64,000 nucleotides of DNA from Metopolophium dirhodum. Its lineage: Eukaryota > Arthropoda > Insecta > Hemiptera > Aphididae. Within the stretch, counting starts at the first letter, position 1. Each line of letters opens with the position of its first letter. The notes beneath the pieces are model-generated. The model saw nothing but the letters and a program-made list of their open reading frames with translations. It ran no database searches and was not told where the DNA came from. The DNA lies in the NCBI RefSeq assembly GCF_019925205.1, contig NC_083560.1, forward strand, positions 148,076,526 to 148,140,525. Direction: 5' to 3'. This document shows positions 1-8,586 of the stretch, in pieces. Position numbers and translations under genes: made by a program.

Positions 1-125
1 TCTTATATCAATTTTTTTAATTTTTTTTTTAAGTTCCACTGCTTTTTCATTCATTCCTCTGTCATTTTTCTCAGCCTTTTGAATTATCTCGTTAATTTTA
101 TCCATAATGAATGATTTTGATTCCA
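1..125 (-). CDS. Start of small coiled-coil protein gene of Polinton B (continues off the left edge)
   Basis: The minus strand from the ATG at 123-125 is open to the window edge. The first 42 residues align with the 93-aa protein of Polinton A (16620-16901): both begin MES, then share a K-I-N-(E/S)-I core and a G-M-(N/D)-E stretch followed by a basic segment. A TTTACAG acceptor with a short A-rich spacer lies just upstream of the ATG, as in the A copy. Function is unknown; the charged helical character suggests a coiled coil. It identifies the left edge of the window as Polinton sequence. Confidence 0.7.
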
Positions 126-375
126 TTTTTTTTTTTATTCTGTAAATTTTATAGTAGGTAATCTATAGACATTAGTTTATGATTATTATGTTAAACTTGT
201 ATCAATTGATAAATAAAAACATTTTTTAGAATGGTCGGTATATTTAATAAAATAGTTTTATTAAATAATTGAATAATAATGTAAACAAAAAACTTATATT
301 ATTTATCCAATTATTTTTTAAACATAAGCATAATACTATAATATGTACTAAATATTATTAAAATATAATCCAATT

Positions 376-708
376 TTAACAGATTTCATTGAACTCCTGT
401 AACTTTAAATTAAGATTTTGAATTTGTATATTGAAATTATTGATACTTTTCCAATAGTCAGAACATCTAGAGCAATGAAATATAATTATCTTTTCTCTCT
501 CTTCTTTTAAAAAAAGCATTTTTTCTTTTAATATAAAATTATTTATATAATATTGATTTATATAAGTTACATCTAGAGAAGGAGAAGTACACATTCTAGC
601 TAAAAACAATTGATATTTTATATTTTTAATATTTTTTTTATTCTGTTTAAGTTTCCATCTTTTCATGATGTGGTCTTTTTCATCCGATTCCGTATAACTT
701 TGAATCAT
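376..708 (-). CDS. Small charged protein of Polinton B, homologue of the 123-aa protein of A; N-terminus probably damaged
   Basis: The 110-aa frame shares a lysine-rich K-I-K-N segment, a following L-x-R-x-x-C-x-x-x segment and a YI motif with the 123-aa protein at 17668-18039 in A, and occupies the same place before the intergenic hub. A CAG acceptor with ATAATGAATT lies at about 755-765, identical in layout to A, but the frame starting at that first ATG stops after 13 codons. The 110-aa frame starts downstream, so the N-terminus has probably been altered by a frameshift. No known domain. The TFIIS-like gene that sits between the two small genes in A is absent here (129-375 holds no frame). 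Confidence 0.5.
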   Translation of the reverse strand: MIQSYTESDEKDHIMKRWKLKQNKKNIKNIKYQLFLARMCTSPSLDVTYINQYYINNFILKEKMLFLKEEREKIIIFHCSRCSDYWKSINNFNIQIQNLNLKLQEFNEIC

Positions 709-1570
709 TTGTTTATAATATAATTTCGTTTAAAATATTATTGTGAGAATTCATTATCTGTAAATGTTTTTATGTAAATATAAAAAAATTTTGAAAAAAC
801 AAAAATCTTATAATAAAAAATGATTTATATCAACCATCATTGTGTATAATTGTATGTTAGCTAATATGGCTATATTTTATAAATTATAATAATCAAGTTT
901 TTATATTATTATGTTATTTTATAATTATAATCATTTACATACCATGCTGTATACATATATACAGAATTAAATCTTATTTTTCAACTTATTAGAACTTTCT
1001 AACATTTTGTAGTCATTTAATATACGTTATGATAATTAACATAACTATATATCAACCAGCATTGTGTGTAGTTCAATTTTGGCTAATATGACTATATCTT
1101 ATATATTACAATAATCAAGTTTTTATATCATATTATTCTATAATTATAACCATATACATACTGTATAAACTTGTTTTTCAACTTAATAACGTTCTAGCAT
1201 TTTTTTTTTAACCATTTAATATACATTACGATAATTAAAATGACTATATATTAACCAGCATTGTGTATAATTCAATGTTAGCTAATATGACTATATCTTA
1301 TATATTATAATAATCAAGTTTTTATATTATGTTATTTTATAATTATAATCATATACAAACTATATAAACTTGTTTTTCAACTTAATAACTTTCCAGCATT
1401 TTGTAACCATTTAATAAACATTATGATAAAATATAAATAATGTTTCTGCTATGTTATGTTTTTATTATCGTGTATTATTTTTTTAATTTTTAAAAACTAG
1501 TAAAGATGTAGTTTCAGATTCAATAAGATGGTTCTTTTTTAAAAAATATGTAAATAATGGAATAGATAAG
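709..1570. repeat. Long intron/intergenic region of B with about three tandem copies of a ~200-bp AT-rich repeat
   Basis: Copies start near 828, 1050 and 1248. Each begins with TAT(C/T)AACCA(G/T)CATTGTGT and carries GCTAATATG, then AATAATCAAGTTTTTATAT, then CTTGTTTTTCAACTTA. Unit length drifts between about 195 and 222 bp. No credible gene was seen. In the leftward transcript this stretch would be the intron between the leader exon (1578-1748) and the first small gene. Polinton A has a different repeat in its own hub region. Confidence 0.7.
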
Positions 1571-1577
1571 TACTTAC

Positions 1578-1784
1578 ATAGATAGCTGTACGGTTAAAGT
1601 ATTTCCCAATTTTCAGTGTCTGTTGATGATGCTGGTGCTTCACTGGTTAACTTTGAAGGATTGAAGTATTTTTTTTTTGATTATGCTGATGATGTCTACG
1701 GTGAATGTCTGTCGCCTGTTGCTGCTTGTGGGGAACACAAGCTGAACTGATATCGTTTGACTGACAAACGCTGTGTTATAAAGT
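1578..1784 (-). promoter_or_regulatory. Leftward promoter and ATG-free leader exon of Polinton B
   Basis: On the minus strand a TATA box (RC of 1777-1784, CTTTATAA) is followed about 30 bp later by the initiator-like ATCAGTTCA (RC of 1743-1751). About 170 bp further on is the splice donor CTAT|GTAAGTACTT (boundary near 1577/1578). No ATG occurs between initiator and donor. The hub of Polinton A has the same initiator string and the same donor context, although the leader bodies are otherwise dissimilar. This supports a non-coding first exon rather than a coding gene. Confidence 0.65.
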
Positions 1785-2152
1785 CGAGAATCACCTCCTA
1801 CTTTTCCTAGTTGACGTTTAAAACTTACATTCTATTCAAAGAAACCGTGTAACGTTCTAATGTAATAATAATTTAAAAACAACTAAGTTATTTTGCAGTA
1901 ATAGTAATTATAATATATAATGTATGTATTGGTGTTGACCGTTACCTGAAATAACCATTTAAAAAAATAGCTAGCTCAAATTTTGGGCGTTGTCCGAATA
2001 AAAACTAGTATTAATAGAAGGTTGTATTAAAGCCGCTGGCGGAATAAAACTGATATTAATAAGAGGTCAAATTAAGGGCGTTGGCTGGTTTAATAAACAT
2101 TGTTATGGATATTCTACATTTCTATGTTACTATAGTAGTGGAAACATTACAG

Positions 2153-2270
2153 TATATAAGGCTAGCGTATCGACAGCAATATCACAGTCAACATCCAGCA
2201 ACTTCTGCGTATCGACAGCAATATCACAGTCAACATCCAGCAACTTCTTCATTAACTCAACAATTTCAAG
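2153..2270 (+). promoter_or_regulatory. Rightward promoter and 5' UTR of the B accessory gene, with a duplicated 42-bp unit
   Basis: TATATAAG at 2153-2160 is followed about 30 bp later by an initiator-like TCACAGTC at 2182-2189, matching TCACCAGTC in the A copy. A 42-bp segment is repeated exactly head to tail at 2166-2207 and 2208-2249, so the initiator itself is duplicated. The ATG of exon 1 follows at 2271. Confidence 0.65.
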
Positions 2271-2309
2271 ATGTCGTACAGAACTTCTACTGTTGATTCT
2301 GGATCAGAG
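2271..2309 (+). CDS. Exon 1 of the four-exon accessory gene of Polinton B (gene split by Polinton A)
   Basis: Thirteen codons starting MSYRT and ending GAG before the donor GTTAGT, almost the same as exon 1 of the A copy at 20118-20153. Intron 1 then runs to 2629, also resembling A intron 1 (shared TTGGAG(A/G)CC(A/G)GTCGTAA and CTCAACGCT-like strings), and is cut by Polinton A. Exons 2-4 lie at 23311-24004. Because the insertion is intronic, the reading phase on both sides is intact. Confidence 0.75.
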
Positions 2310-2623
2310 GTTAGTAAATGAATTATTTAATAACTTAAGTGAATTGGAGACCAGTCGTAAAACTATTCAACACTAAAATAACTACTAAAATCTCCACACC
2401 CGAACCTATCGGACGGTATTTATATGACAATAGTGTAATAGTCAGAGTATTCCGGCATAACACTGATCATACATTCGTCTCAGTTAATAGGGTAATAGTT
2501 AGAGTATTCTGGCATTACACTGACTGACATACCGTTCGATAGATTCAATTCCCAGTCGTGCACACTTTCATACCGAACCCTAAACACCTATTGCTATATT
2601 TCTGTTTGTAAAATAATAAAGTG

Positions 2624-2629
2624 TACACT
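2624..2629. repeat. Target site duplication TACACT, left copy (Polinton A)
   Basis: TACACT directly precedes the AG-starting terminal repeat and recurs at 23131-23136 directly after the right terminal repeat. A 6-bp duplication is the family norm for Polintons. Confidence 0.9.
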
Positions 2630-2732
2630 AGTAGTATATATTTGTATGTTCACAGCCAGCTTTTCCACGGTAAAAATTTTTTTTCAAGGGGGAATGTCTC
2701 CCTTGGAGCACTCAGATTTACCGTGTAACACA
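2630..2732 (+). repeat. Left terminal inverted repeat of Polinton A
   Basis: Begins AGTAGTATATATTTGTATG and ends TACCGTGTAACACA, matching the reverse complement of 23028-23130 with only one obvious mismatch. Inside is a nested dyad: CACGGTAAA with TTTACCGTG, and CAAGGGGGA with TCTCCCTTG, so single strands could fold to a hairpin. Confidence 0.95.
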
Positions 2733-2872
2733 AAACAGAGATTTTCTACCAAATTTTGTCTTCGTGTAGCAAATTTTTTAGCAAATCTTAAAACTAAAAT
2801 AATTATTTCAAGTAAAGAACACAAATTATTAAATAATAGTTTTTATTGTTAAAAATTAATTCTTAATTATAT

Positions 2873-4081
2873 TTACACAAGTTTCCTTACTTCTCTAGTA
2901 AAAGGTACATATTCTACAATACGATCATGAATTAATAAACAGTATGCAGTTACACCTGCAAGCGATTCTGAAGCTTCAATTTCCAATTGAACATCCACTG
3001 CCGAGGCAGTAGCTGAATCGTTCTGTTTCGAAGTATCGATGACTATAATTGGAGCGTTTGTCAGAAAAGTAGAAGGACTCAATATCGGGTTACGAATACT
3101 TTTTTCATAGTACGATTCTTGAAACGATGTATACATATTATATAATAAAGTGAAATTATTTTTAGTAAAATCTAAATTCAAATTATCGTATGGATAAGCT
3201 ATCGAGTTCAGAAATACTTTAACGTTTGTTAGATTACAATGATCGAATATACTACAATCTTTTGATAACACATTTTTGCGTCCTTTCTGTAATCCAATTA
3301 CGACGAATCGTGGTTTTTCTAATTTTGAAGCAGTTTTCAAATTCCACACAACTTTTTTAGCGGTTCCGAGTTCAGGATATTCAAAAGTCTCAAAAGATCT
3401 AAAAGGAATAAACAAACTTTTTTCTTTTTCTATAAGTTTCAATAATTTTAACCTTTCTTCATCGTCAACAGTTATATGTGGAACCATCCAGGCTATTTTA
3501 TTTAAAACGACTTTACCTTCAGAAGCAGTTACACCAGTTTTTAAACTTAAAGCATTTAAATCGCTATGACTTCGAGTTAATATTAATTCCAATCTAGAAT
3601 TCACTAATATTCTTTTATAATCTTCAAACAAACCTAACCAATATTTCAATGGAATGCAAGCACTAAATTCGCCTTTATCATTTTCTGATTGCGTTGCGTT
3701 TTTAAAATTCCAGCCAGCATTTTCATAGCAATTGTAGTTGTCTGGCGTACCGGATAAGTAACCTTTCAACGAGCTAGTGATTCCAAGAACACGCGTGCTA
3801 TCTACTTCTATCCCATTGATTTCCAACCGTATTTGCTCAAAAAGGTAAGAGTAACCGTTATTAGTTAGTTTCACTTTGGTAGCATCAGTAATTATTCCTT
3901 CCAAAAAAATAAAGCTTTCGTGTAGATATGGATAGACATCCGTTTGCTGGATCGATATACGTATTTCATCATTATTATTAAATGATGTTGTATACGGTAC
4001 GTATGAATGATATTCAATGTTTGTAATTTTAGAATCCGTTTCGTACTGTGAAGTTATATCCAAAATATCACTTTCAGGCAT
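2873..4081 (-). CDS. Polinton major capsid protein (double jelly-roll type)
   Basis: 402 aa. The N-terminal part has the pattern common to insect Polinton capsid proteins: a (Y/H)xPY segment, then FNNNDEIRISIQQTDVYPY, then ESFIFLEG. Next come F-x-x-(I/L)-R-x-E-(I/L)-N-G-x-E-V and a GITSSLKGYLS segment. These beta-rich features fit the double jelly-roll (adenovirus hexon-like) fold; the assignment is by recalled family pattern, not structure. It is the last gene of the leftward capsid cluster, nearest the left terminal repeat. The frame is intact. The initiator is the ATG at 4079-4081, and a small gene ends just upstream with a few bases of overlap. Shorter than many vertebrate adintovirus hexons. 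Confidence 0.8.
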   Translation of the reverse strand: MPESDILDITSQYETDSKITNIEYHSYVPYTTSFNNNDEIRISIQQTDVYPYLHESFIFLEGIITDATKVKLTNNGYSYLFEQIRLEINGIEVDSTRVLGITSSLKGYLSGTPDNYNCYENAGWNFKNATQSENDKGEFSACIPLKYWLGLFEDYKRILVNSRLELILTRSHSDLNALSLKTGVTASEGKVVLNKIAWMVPHITVDDEERLKLLKLIEKEKSLFIPFRSFETFEYPELGTAKKVVWNLKTASKLEKPRFVVIGLQKGRKNVLSKDCSIFDHCNLTNVKVFLNSIAYPYDNLNLDFTKNNFTLLYNMYTSFQESYYEKSIRNPILSPSTFLTNAPIIVIDTSKQNDSATASAVDVQLEIEASESLAGVTAYCLLIHDRIVEYVPFTREVRKLV

Positions 4082-4232
4082 TCTGCTTTAATTGATAACC
4101 CAAAGCTTTTAAAATTTTTTTATTCTTCACCGTCAATTTTTTTATTTGATTTGATGTTGCTGGTAGCACTTTAGTCTTATGACTAGTTGTACTGATCCGA
4201 AGTAGTGGGTTTATATTGAATTTTAAACCCAT
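4074..4232 (-). CDS. Small basic protein between penton and major capsid
   Basis: 52 aa if started at the ATG at 4230-4232, two bases after the stop codon of the upstream penton gene (an upstream in-frame ATG at 4265 would overlap it). Basic, with a lysine-rich C-terminal half resembling L-x-x-K-N-K-x-x-L-x-x-L-G-Y. Its end overlaps the capsid start by 8 bp. The packing between two capsid genes argues it is real. Function unknown; a minor virion or scaffold role is speculation. Confidence 0.5.
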   Translation of the reverse strand: MGLKFNINPLLRISTTSHKTKVLPATSNQIKKLTVKNKKILKALGYQLKQNA

Positions 4233-4233
4233 C

Positions 4234-4974
4234 TCAAGATCCGTAACGTTTAATATGTAACACAATTGTCAATGCCTCACCAAAATTATCAATCGGATTA
4301 TGATCTTGATCAACTAACTGAACGGTTATCGAATCAATATTTGTTTTATTCAATTTGTAATATATTAAATTTGGTGGTGACTGAATTACTTTCAACCCTG
4401 TCCTTTCACTTGGGAAAAACTCATAAATCGAATGACTCTGAAGATGGTTGTTGAATGATCCTTGAGCTATATTACACATTACTTTTATAGAATTAATTGT
4501 GTTTAAATTTACAGCTTTTTCCGATCGAAGAATTTCATTGTGTGGCTTATATACTCGTTTTTCAAAACCGAATACAGGTGCTATACTATACGAATGCTCA
4601 AAGTGTAGTATCCCATTACATTTTATATACGATCTGAAATCGTTAGGATCAACTGTAATGTCGAATGTTAAATTGGTTAAGTTTTTACTATTATAGTCAT
4701 CTATTTGCTTCTTAACTCGTTGCTTAATATCTTCAATTTCATAACAACCCTCTTCCAATGTAATAAAACATATCATAGGATCATTATTGTTTTCATTCTC
4801 AGCTACTTGTATAGAAAATGTATTATTATTATCATTAATATTTGGAAACGAATTAAATGACTGTAAACATAACAAAGCTATTTCTGAGTCCTCGTAAAGG
4901 TTTATAGGCGGAAAATAATTTACAGATAATATGGTAGCATTCCCAGTTAAACTTAAAGTAACTGACTCATACAT
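4234..4974 (-). CDS. Penton-type minor capsid protein, copy 1
   Basis: 246 aa. Recurrent features of Polinton pentons are present: N-terminal SLTGNATILSVNYFPP and an EDSEIALL strand. Further on are FDITVDPN and FRSYIKCNG, then SIYEFFPS and the closing D-S-I-T-V-Q-L-V-D-Q-(D)-(H)-N-P-I-D-N-F...VLHIKR strand pair. Single jelly-roll fold inferred. It is a close relative, end to end, of the next gene upstream (4996-5736), with which it shares identical length. Both lie in the leftward capsid operon-like cluster. Frame intact. Confidence 0.8.
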   Translation of the reverse strand: MYESVTLSLTGNATILSVNYFPPINLYEDSEIALLCLQSFNSFPNINDNNNTFSIQVAENENNNDPMICFITLEEGCYEIEDIKQRVKKQIDDYNSKNLTNLTFDITVDPNDFRSYIKCNGILHFEHSYSIAPVFGFEKRVYKPHNEILRSEKAVNLNTINSIKVMCNIAQGSFNNHLQSHSIYEFFPSERTGLKVIQSPPNLIYYKLNKTNIDSITVQLVDQDHNPIDNFGEALTIVLHIKRYGS

Positions 4975-4995
4975 TACAAAATCTAAGATATAAAT

Positions 4996-5736
4996 TTAAT
5001 GATGAGATCCGTGACGTTTAATATGCAGAACAACTGTTAACGTTTCGTTAAAATTGTCAATTGGATTATTGTTTTGGTCAACTAACTGAACAGTAATTGA
5101 ATTAATATCTGTTTTGTTTAATCTGTAATATATAAGGTTTACCGGAGATTGAACAACCTTTGTTCCTCTTCTCCCACTTGGGAAAAACTCATATATCGAA
5201 TGGTTTTGAAGTTGGTTGTTGAATGACCCATGTGCTATATTACACATTACTTTTATAGAATTAATTGTGTTTAAATTTGCAGCTTTATCCGATCGATGTT
5301 CTTCATGAAACGGTCCACAAACTTTCTTTCTATACCCAAAAACAGGTGCTATACTATACGGATGCTCAAAGTTTAGTATTCCATTACATTTTATATACGT
5401 TCTAAAATCGACAGGATCAATACGTACACTGAATGTCAGCTTTGTTCCGTAGACTTTATTAACTTGAGATAACTCTTCTACCATATATTTGTTAATATCT
5501 TCTATGTCACGGCATTCGACTGGTACAAAAAATTGAATTTTTGCTATTCTATCTGGAGGAATTGATTTTATTCTCAGCCGGTTATTAGTTGGATTTATAA
5601 TATTTGGAAATGAATTGTACGTTTGCAAAGATAACAAAGCTATTTCTGAATCCTCGTAAACGTTTAGAGATGGAAAATAATTTGCCGACAATACAGTTGA
5701 ATTTCCAGTCAGATTTAATGTAATAGATTCATGCAT
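4996..5736 (-). CDS. Penton-type minor capsid protein, copy 2
   Basis: 246 aa, same length and same motif order as copy 1 (EDSEIALL, FRTYIKCNG, NHSIYEFFPS, VQLVDQNNNPIDNF). The middle third (residues about 50-100) diverges most. Only 21 bp separates the two copies, so they arose by tandem duplication within a Polinton lineage. The start overlaps the end of the protease gene by 22 bp. Both copies are open, so selection may have kept two penton variants. Confidence 0.8.
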   Translation of the reverse strand: MHESITLNLTGNSTVLSANYFPSLNVYEDSEIALLSLQTYNSFPNIINPTNNRLRIKSIPPDRIAKIQFFVPVECRDIEDINKYMVEELSQVNKVYGTKLTFSVRIDPVDFRTYIKCNGILNFEHPYSIAPVFGYRKKVCGPFHEEHRSDKAANLNTINSIKVMCNIAHGSFNNQLQNHSIYEFFPSGRRGTKVVQSPVNLIYYRLNKTDINSITVQLVDQNNNPIDNFNETLTVVLHIKRHGSHH

Positions 5737-6086
5737 TGCAAGAATTCAAGACATAAATGACCACAGTTAAATGTATTGAAGTCTTGATAGTTGGAATAGT
5801 TGTATACTATTTTGAACTGTCTGAAATAATGTTGTAATTCAATTGGTGGTGGTAAATCACCAAAGCTATCGAAATAAACAACTTTGTCCTTATTTTTATA
5901 AAACGCTACCCAATGACTTCCGTCGCCTGAAGATATATCCAAGTTTAATACACCACATTCAATCGTATGCGGTTTTTTAGGTAAGTTATCACGTGAAAAG
6001 ACTCCACGGAAATGATTGATTTTCAACTTTCCGACATATTTTATAATATCTTGAGACGAAAGCGGTCTGTTAGGTAGCGTGATCAT
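5715..6086 (-). CDS. PRO: Adenain-like cysteine protease
   Basis: 123 aa, short but with the whole catalytic set of adenovirus-type maturation proteases: His58 in GSHWVAF, Asp73 in YFDSFG, and Cys108 in NCGHLC, with a second cysteine at 112. Family role: processing of virion proteins during assembly. It overlaps the next gene downstream (penton copy 2) by 22 bp, and its start at 6084-6086 touches the stop of the PLA2/core gene. Frame intact. Confidence 0.85.
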   Translation of the reverse strand: MITLPNRPLSSQDIIKYVGKLKINHFRGVFSRDNLPKKPHTIECGVLNLDISSGDGSHWVAFYKNKDKVVYFDSFGDLPPPIELQHYFRQFKIVYNYSNYQDFNTFNCGHLCLEFLQCMNLLH

Positions 6087-6718
6087 CAGTTTTTTTTTCT
6101 TAACCTATTTTTGTTTGATTTCAAACCACTGCCTTTTTTTCTTTTTGAATTTTGAACAGCATTATACACACTAGCACCTCCAGACATCAAACTACCAAGT
6201 GCCGACAATCCTGCAAATATAGGTATTAAGGGAATTACACCTCCTGACTGCCTCGGTGCTAAAATCAGCCTTTTACCACCATTCTTTATCTTTGAGATAC
6301 TTTTTTTTTTCGCTGCTAGTATACAATTTGTTTTTATAGCACGTTTCCGTTTGCAACCCATACCTATTTTTCTTTTAGCTTTCATTGCGTTTGTTACTGC
6401 GTACGCAACTAATTTCTCTTTTCTAGGTGTATCTTTTGCTTTAAATCTCTCCCAAGCACGATTTTCTAGCACTTTATCAGCTTTATGTCTATCGTCTAAA
6501 TTTTTACTCGTTGCATACACAATATCGTGATCACGACAAGCAGCATCCAATGGGTTTATTCCTTTATCACCACGATCTAGTCTCTTTTTTAATTTTGTAC
6601 CAGGGCCGCAATACTGATAGCCTGAAACATGGGCTTCGAACGGGAGACTATTTATAAGAGAGTTTACTAATCCTTTTCCAGTCTTGTCTGACTTACACTT
6701 GCGAGTTGAACACGCCAT
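6086..6718 (-). CDS. Phospholipase A2-like domain fused to a basic core (pX-like) tail
   Basis: 210 aa. Residues about 34-90 match the virion PLA2 type known from parvovirus VP1: the Ca-loop YCGPGT (36-41), then N-P-L-D-A-A-C-R-D-H-D-x-V-Y (55-68) with the catalytic His64-Asp65 pair, and an H-K-A-D helix. The C-terminal half is lysine/arginine-rich, with a hydrophobic glycine-rich segment (about 159-182, GGVIPLIPIFAG) like adenovirus core protein X. Family role: membrane breach during entry plus genome packing; both are inferred. First gene of the leftward cluster, diverging from the ATPase gene. Confidence 0.8.
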   Translation of the reverse strand: MACSTRKCKSDKTGKGLVNSLINSLPFEAHVSGYQYCGPGTKLKKRLDRGDKGINPLDAACRDHDIVYATSKNLDDRHKADKVLENRAWERFKAKDTPRKEKLVAYAVTNAMKAKRKIGMGCKRKRAIKTNCILAAKKKSISKIKNGGKRLILAPRQSGGVIPLIPIFAGLSALGSLMSGGASVYNAVQNSKRKKGSGLKSNKNRLRKKN

Positions 6719-6768
6719 CTATAACTGGCTATAAATTTAAAAATCTAGAGTATTTATATGAAAATAAT

Positions 6769-7461
6769 ATGAATTTGATTGAGCAGAAAGATAAATTAGA
6801 TGTTATAAATGTAGATGTTCAGGTAGTAAAAAAACCATCAAGACATGGTTCGTTATTACCCGATACTATACGTGCTATACTAGTTGGCCCCAGTGGTTCA
6901 GGAAAAACAAATATAATGTATAATCTGATCACACATGCAAACGGGTTAAGATTTGAAAATATTTATTTATACTCAAAAACCTCTAATCAGGAAAAATATG
7001 TTTTATTGAAAAAAATAATAGATGATATAAAGGGTGCTAATTTTTTCATATTTACAAGCGCTGATAAGGTTATAAAACCAAACTTAACCAAGAAAAATTC
7101 CATCATCATTTTTGACGATGTGATATGTGGTCCACAGTCCGTAATTAGAGAATACTTTAGTATGGGTAGACATTCGGGTGCTAGCTCTGTATTTTATTTA
7201 GCACAGACATATTCTAAAATAACCAAACAGCTAGTAAGAGATAACGCAAACTTCTTAATAATACTGAAACAAGATGATACAAATTTACGACATATATTCA
7301 ACGATCATTCATCTACAGATATGGATTTCTCAGAATTTCGCAAAATTTCTCATTTATGTTGGAATCATAGTGATTATGGGTTTATGGTCATCGATAAAAC
7401 TCGGGAAATGAATGAAGGAAGGTATAGATGTGGTTTTCATACGTTCATTAAAATAAGATAA
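6769..7461 (+). CDS. ATP: FtsK/HerA-type genome packaging ATPase
   Basis: 230 aa from the ATG at 6769. The frame is open further upstream to a TTG at 6706, but an ATG is preferred. Walker A is GPSGSGKT (residues 40-47), Walker B is SIIIFDD (111-117), followed by a YLAQTYSKI stretch resembling the sensor region of A32/adenovirus IVa2-like packaging ATPases. Role by family: DNA translocation into capsids. It is transcribed rightward, divergent from the PLA2/core gene, and is followed by the DUF8207-like and integrase genes. Frame intact. Confidence 0.9.
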   Translation: MNLIEQKDKLDVINVDVQVVKKPSRHGSLLPDTIRAILVGPSGSGKTNIMYNLITHANGLRFENIYLYSKTSNQEKYVLLKKIIDDIKGANFFIFTSADKVIKPNLTKKNSIIIFDDVICGPQSVIREYFSMGRHSGASSVFYLAQTYSKITKQLVRDNANFLIILKQDDTNLRHIFNDHSSTDMDFSEFRKISHLCWNHSDYGFMVIDKTREMNEGRYRCGFHTFIKIR

Positions 7462-7566
7462 TTTTATATGCTTATACTCATATATAAATATACCGTCACA
7501 AAGTAATTATCTGCATAGTGTTATCGGTAGTCACACGATACAGGTATATTACATTTATTATTTACA

Positions 7567-8586
7567 ATGAACAAAGAAAAAGTCTTGTTGGAAAATTTAA
7601 TAACATCAAAAAAAAATATTAAACGAAAAATAATGGAAATGAAACGCGGTGTTATAGATTCTGAAAACTATTTCCGTGAAGCATTTAAGCCAATAATTGA
7701 ACCATTGAGTACACATACAAAACAAAATGAAATATGGAACACACAGTCAACTGAGCTAGAAAATAAATCAGAAACCTCATGTACTAGTGAAGATGATGAT
7801 GATAACGAATTAAATTCACCATTTGAAAATTTTTTAAATAACCGTCCTAAATCAACACGTTATGATAAATCCTATGGTTTGCATTATGATAAAGATAGTG
7901 ATTCGTATAAAATAGGAAAACACTCTGCAACTTTTAGTCACGGTAAATTATTGCTGCTTAATAAATATTATAAATTTACACCAGGACTATGGTCTTTATT
8001 ATGTGAGAAGGAACCAAAAAAAACAACTATAGAAGATATAGAATCTTATTACAATATTTTGAAAACTTCTGGAGTCCATTTAAAAGCAGATGGAAAACCT
8101 AGAACCTCGAGGTACCATAAATGGATGACTGTTGTAAAACCGTTGTATGATCGAATGAAAATGGAGGAAAAACAGTTTAACGAAGAGATAGCTAAAATTA
8201 ATGAGAATACAACTCCTCGAATTAGCTTAAAATCATTTAACAATACTTTACCTTCTACTCCTTTTGGGTTATTTAACGCTAAACGTAGAAAAATAACACA
8301 AGAAATTGAACCATTTGATTTTAATCAATCAGCAAGCAGTTTTTCACCTGCAGATCACATGTCTACAGATATGATTAATTTTACTTCATCACCTGATCCT
8401 AAGACAGGCAGAGGTTTATATAAAGATGTATTACCTCAAACACAATTAGTTTATTATGACGATCCGAATGAGCTAGTAACTAGATTAAATCTTTTGACAT
8501 CATCACAAAGTGTTGGTAATACTGGTGTCAATAATGAAATTATATCTATTTTAGAAGAACTGCGTGAGAGAAATATTATAGTATAA
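7567..8586 (+). CDS. DUF8207-like conserved Polinton protein (PY-type)
   Basis: 339 aa. The central part (residues about 95-150) has the pattern YDKSYGLHYDKDSDSYKIG, then FTPGLWSLL and a Y(Y)xILKTSGVH segment. This recurs in insect Polinton proteins that databases label DUF8207, assigned here from memory of the pattern. The N-terminus is basic and charged, with an acidic run (SEDDDD). The C-terminus has a GRGLYKDVLPQTQLVYYDDPNEL-like segment (residues shown in part) and a closing coiled helix. Function not established; a virion or scaffold role is often assumed. The stop overlaps the ATG of the integrase gene (TATAATG). Confidence 0.7.
   Translation: MNKEKVLLENLITSKKNIKRKIMEMKRGVIDSENYFREAFKPIIEPLSTHTKQNEIWNTQSTELENKSETSCTSEDDDDNELNSPFENFLNNRPKSTRYDKSYGLHYDKDSDSYKIGKHSATFSHGKLLLLNKYYKFTPGLWSLLCEKEPKKTTIEDIESYYNILKTSGVHLKADGKPRTSRYHKWMTVVKPLYDRMKMEEKQFNEEIAKINENTTPRISLKSFNNTLPSTPFGLFNAKRRKITQEIEPFDFNQSASSFSPADHMSTDMINFTSSPDPKTGRGLYKDVLPQTQLVYYDDPNELVTRLNLLTSSQSVGNTGVNNEIISILEELRERNIIV

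Noticed and set aside
2081..2296. 71-codon frame with repeated YRQQYHSQHPATS
   Set aside because: It is the 42-bp duplication of the 5' UTR read as protein; it ends out of frame with exon 1 and starts upstream of the TATA box.
2646..2852. Plus-strand frame across the left terminal repeat
   Set aside because: Lies in the terminal inverted repeat and capsid 3' region; no homologue features.
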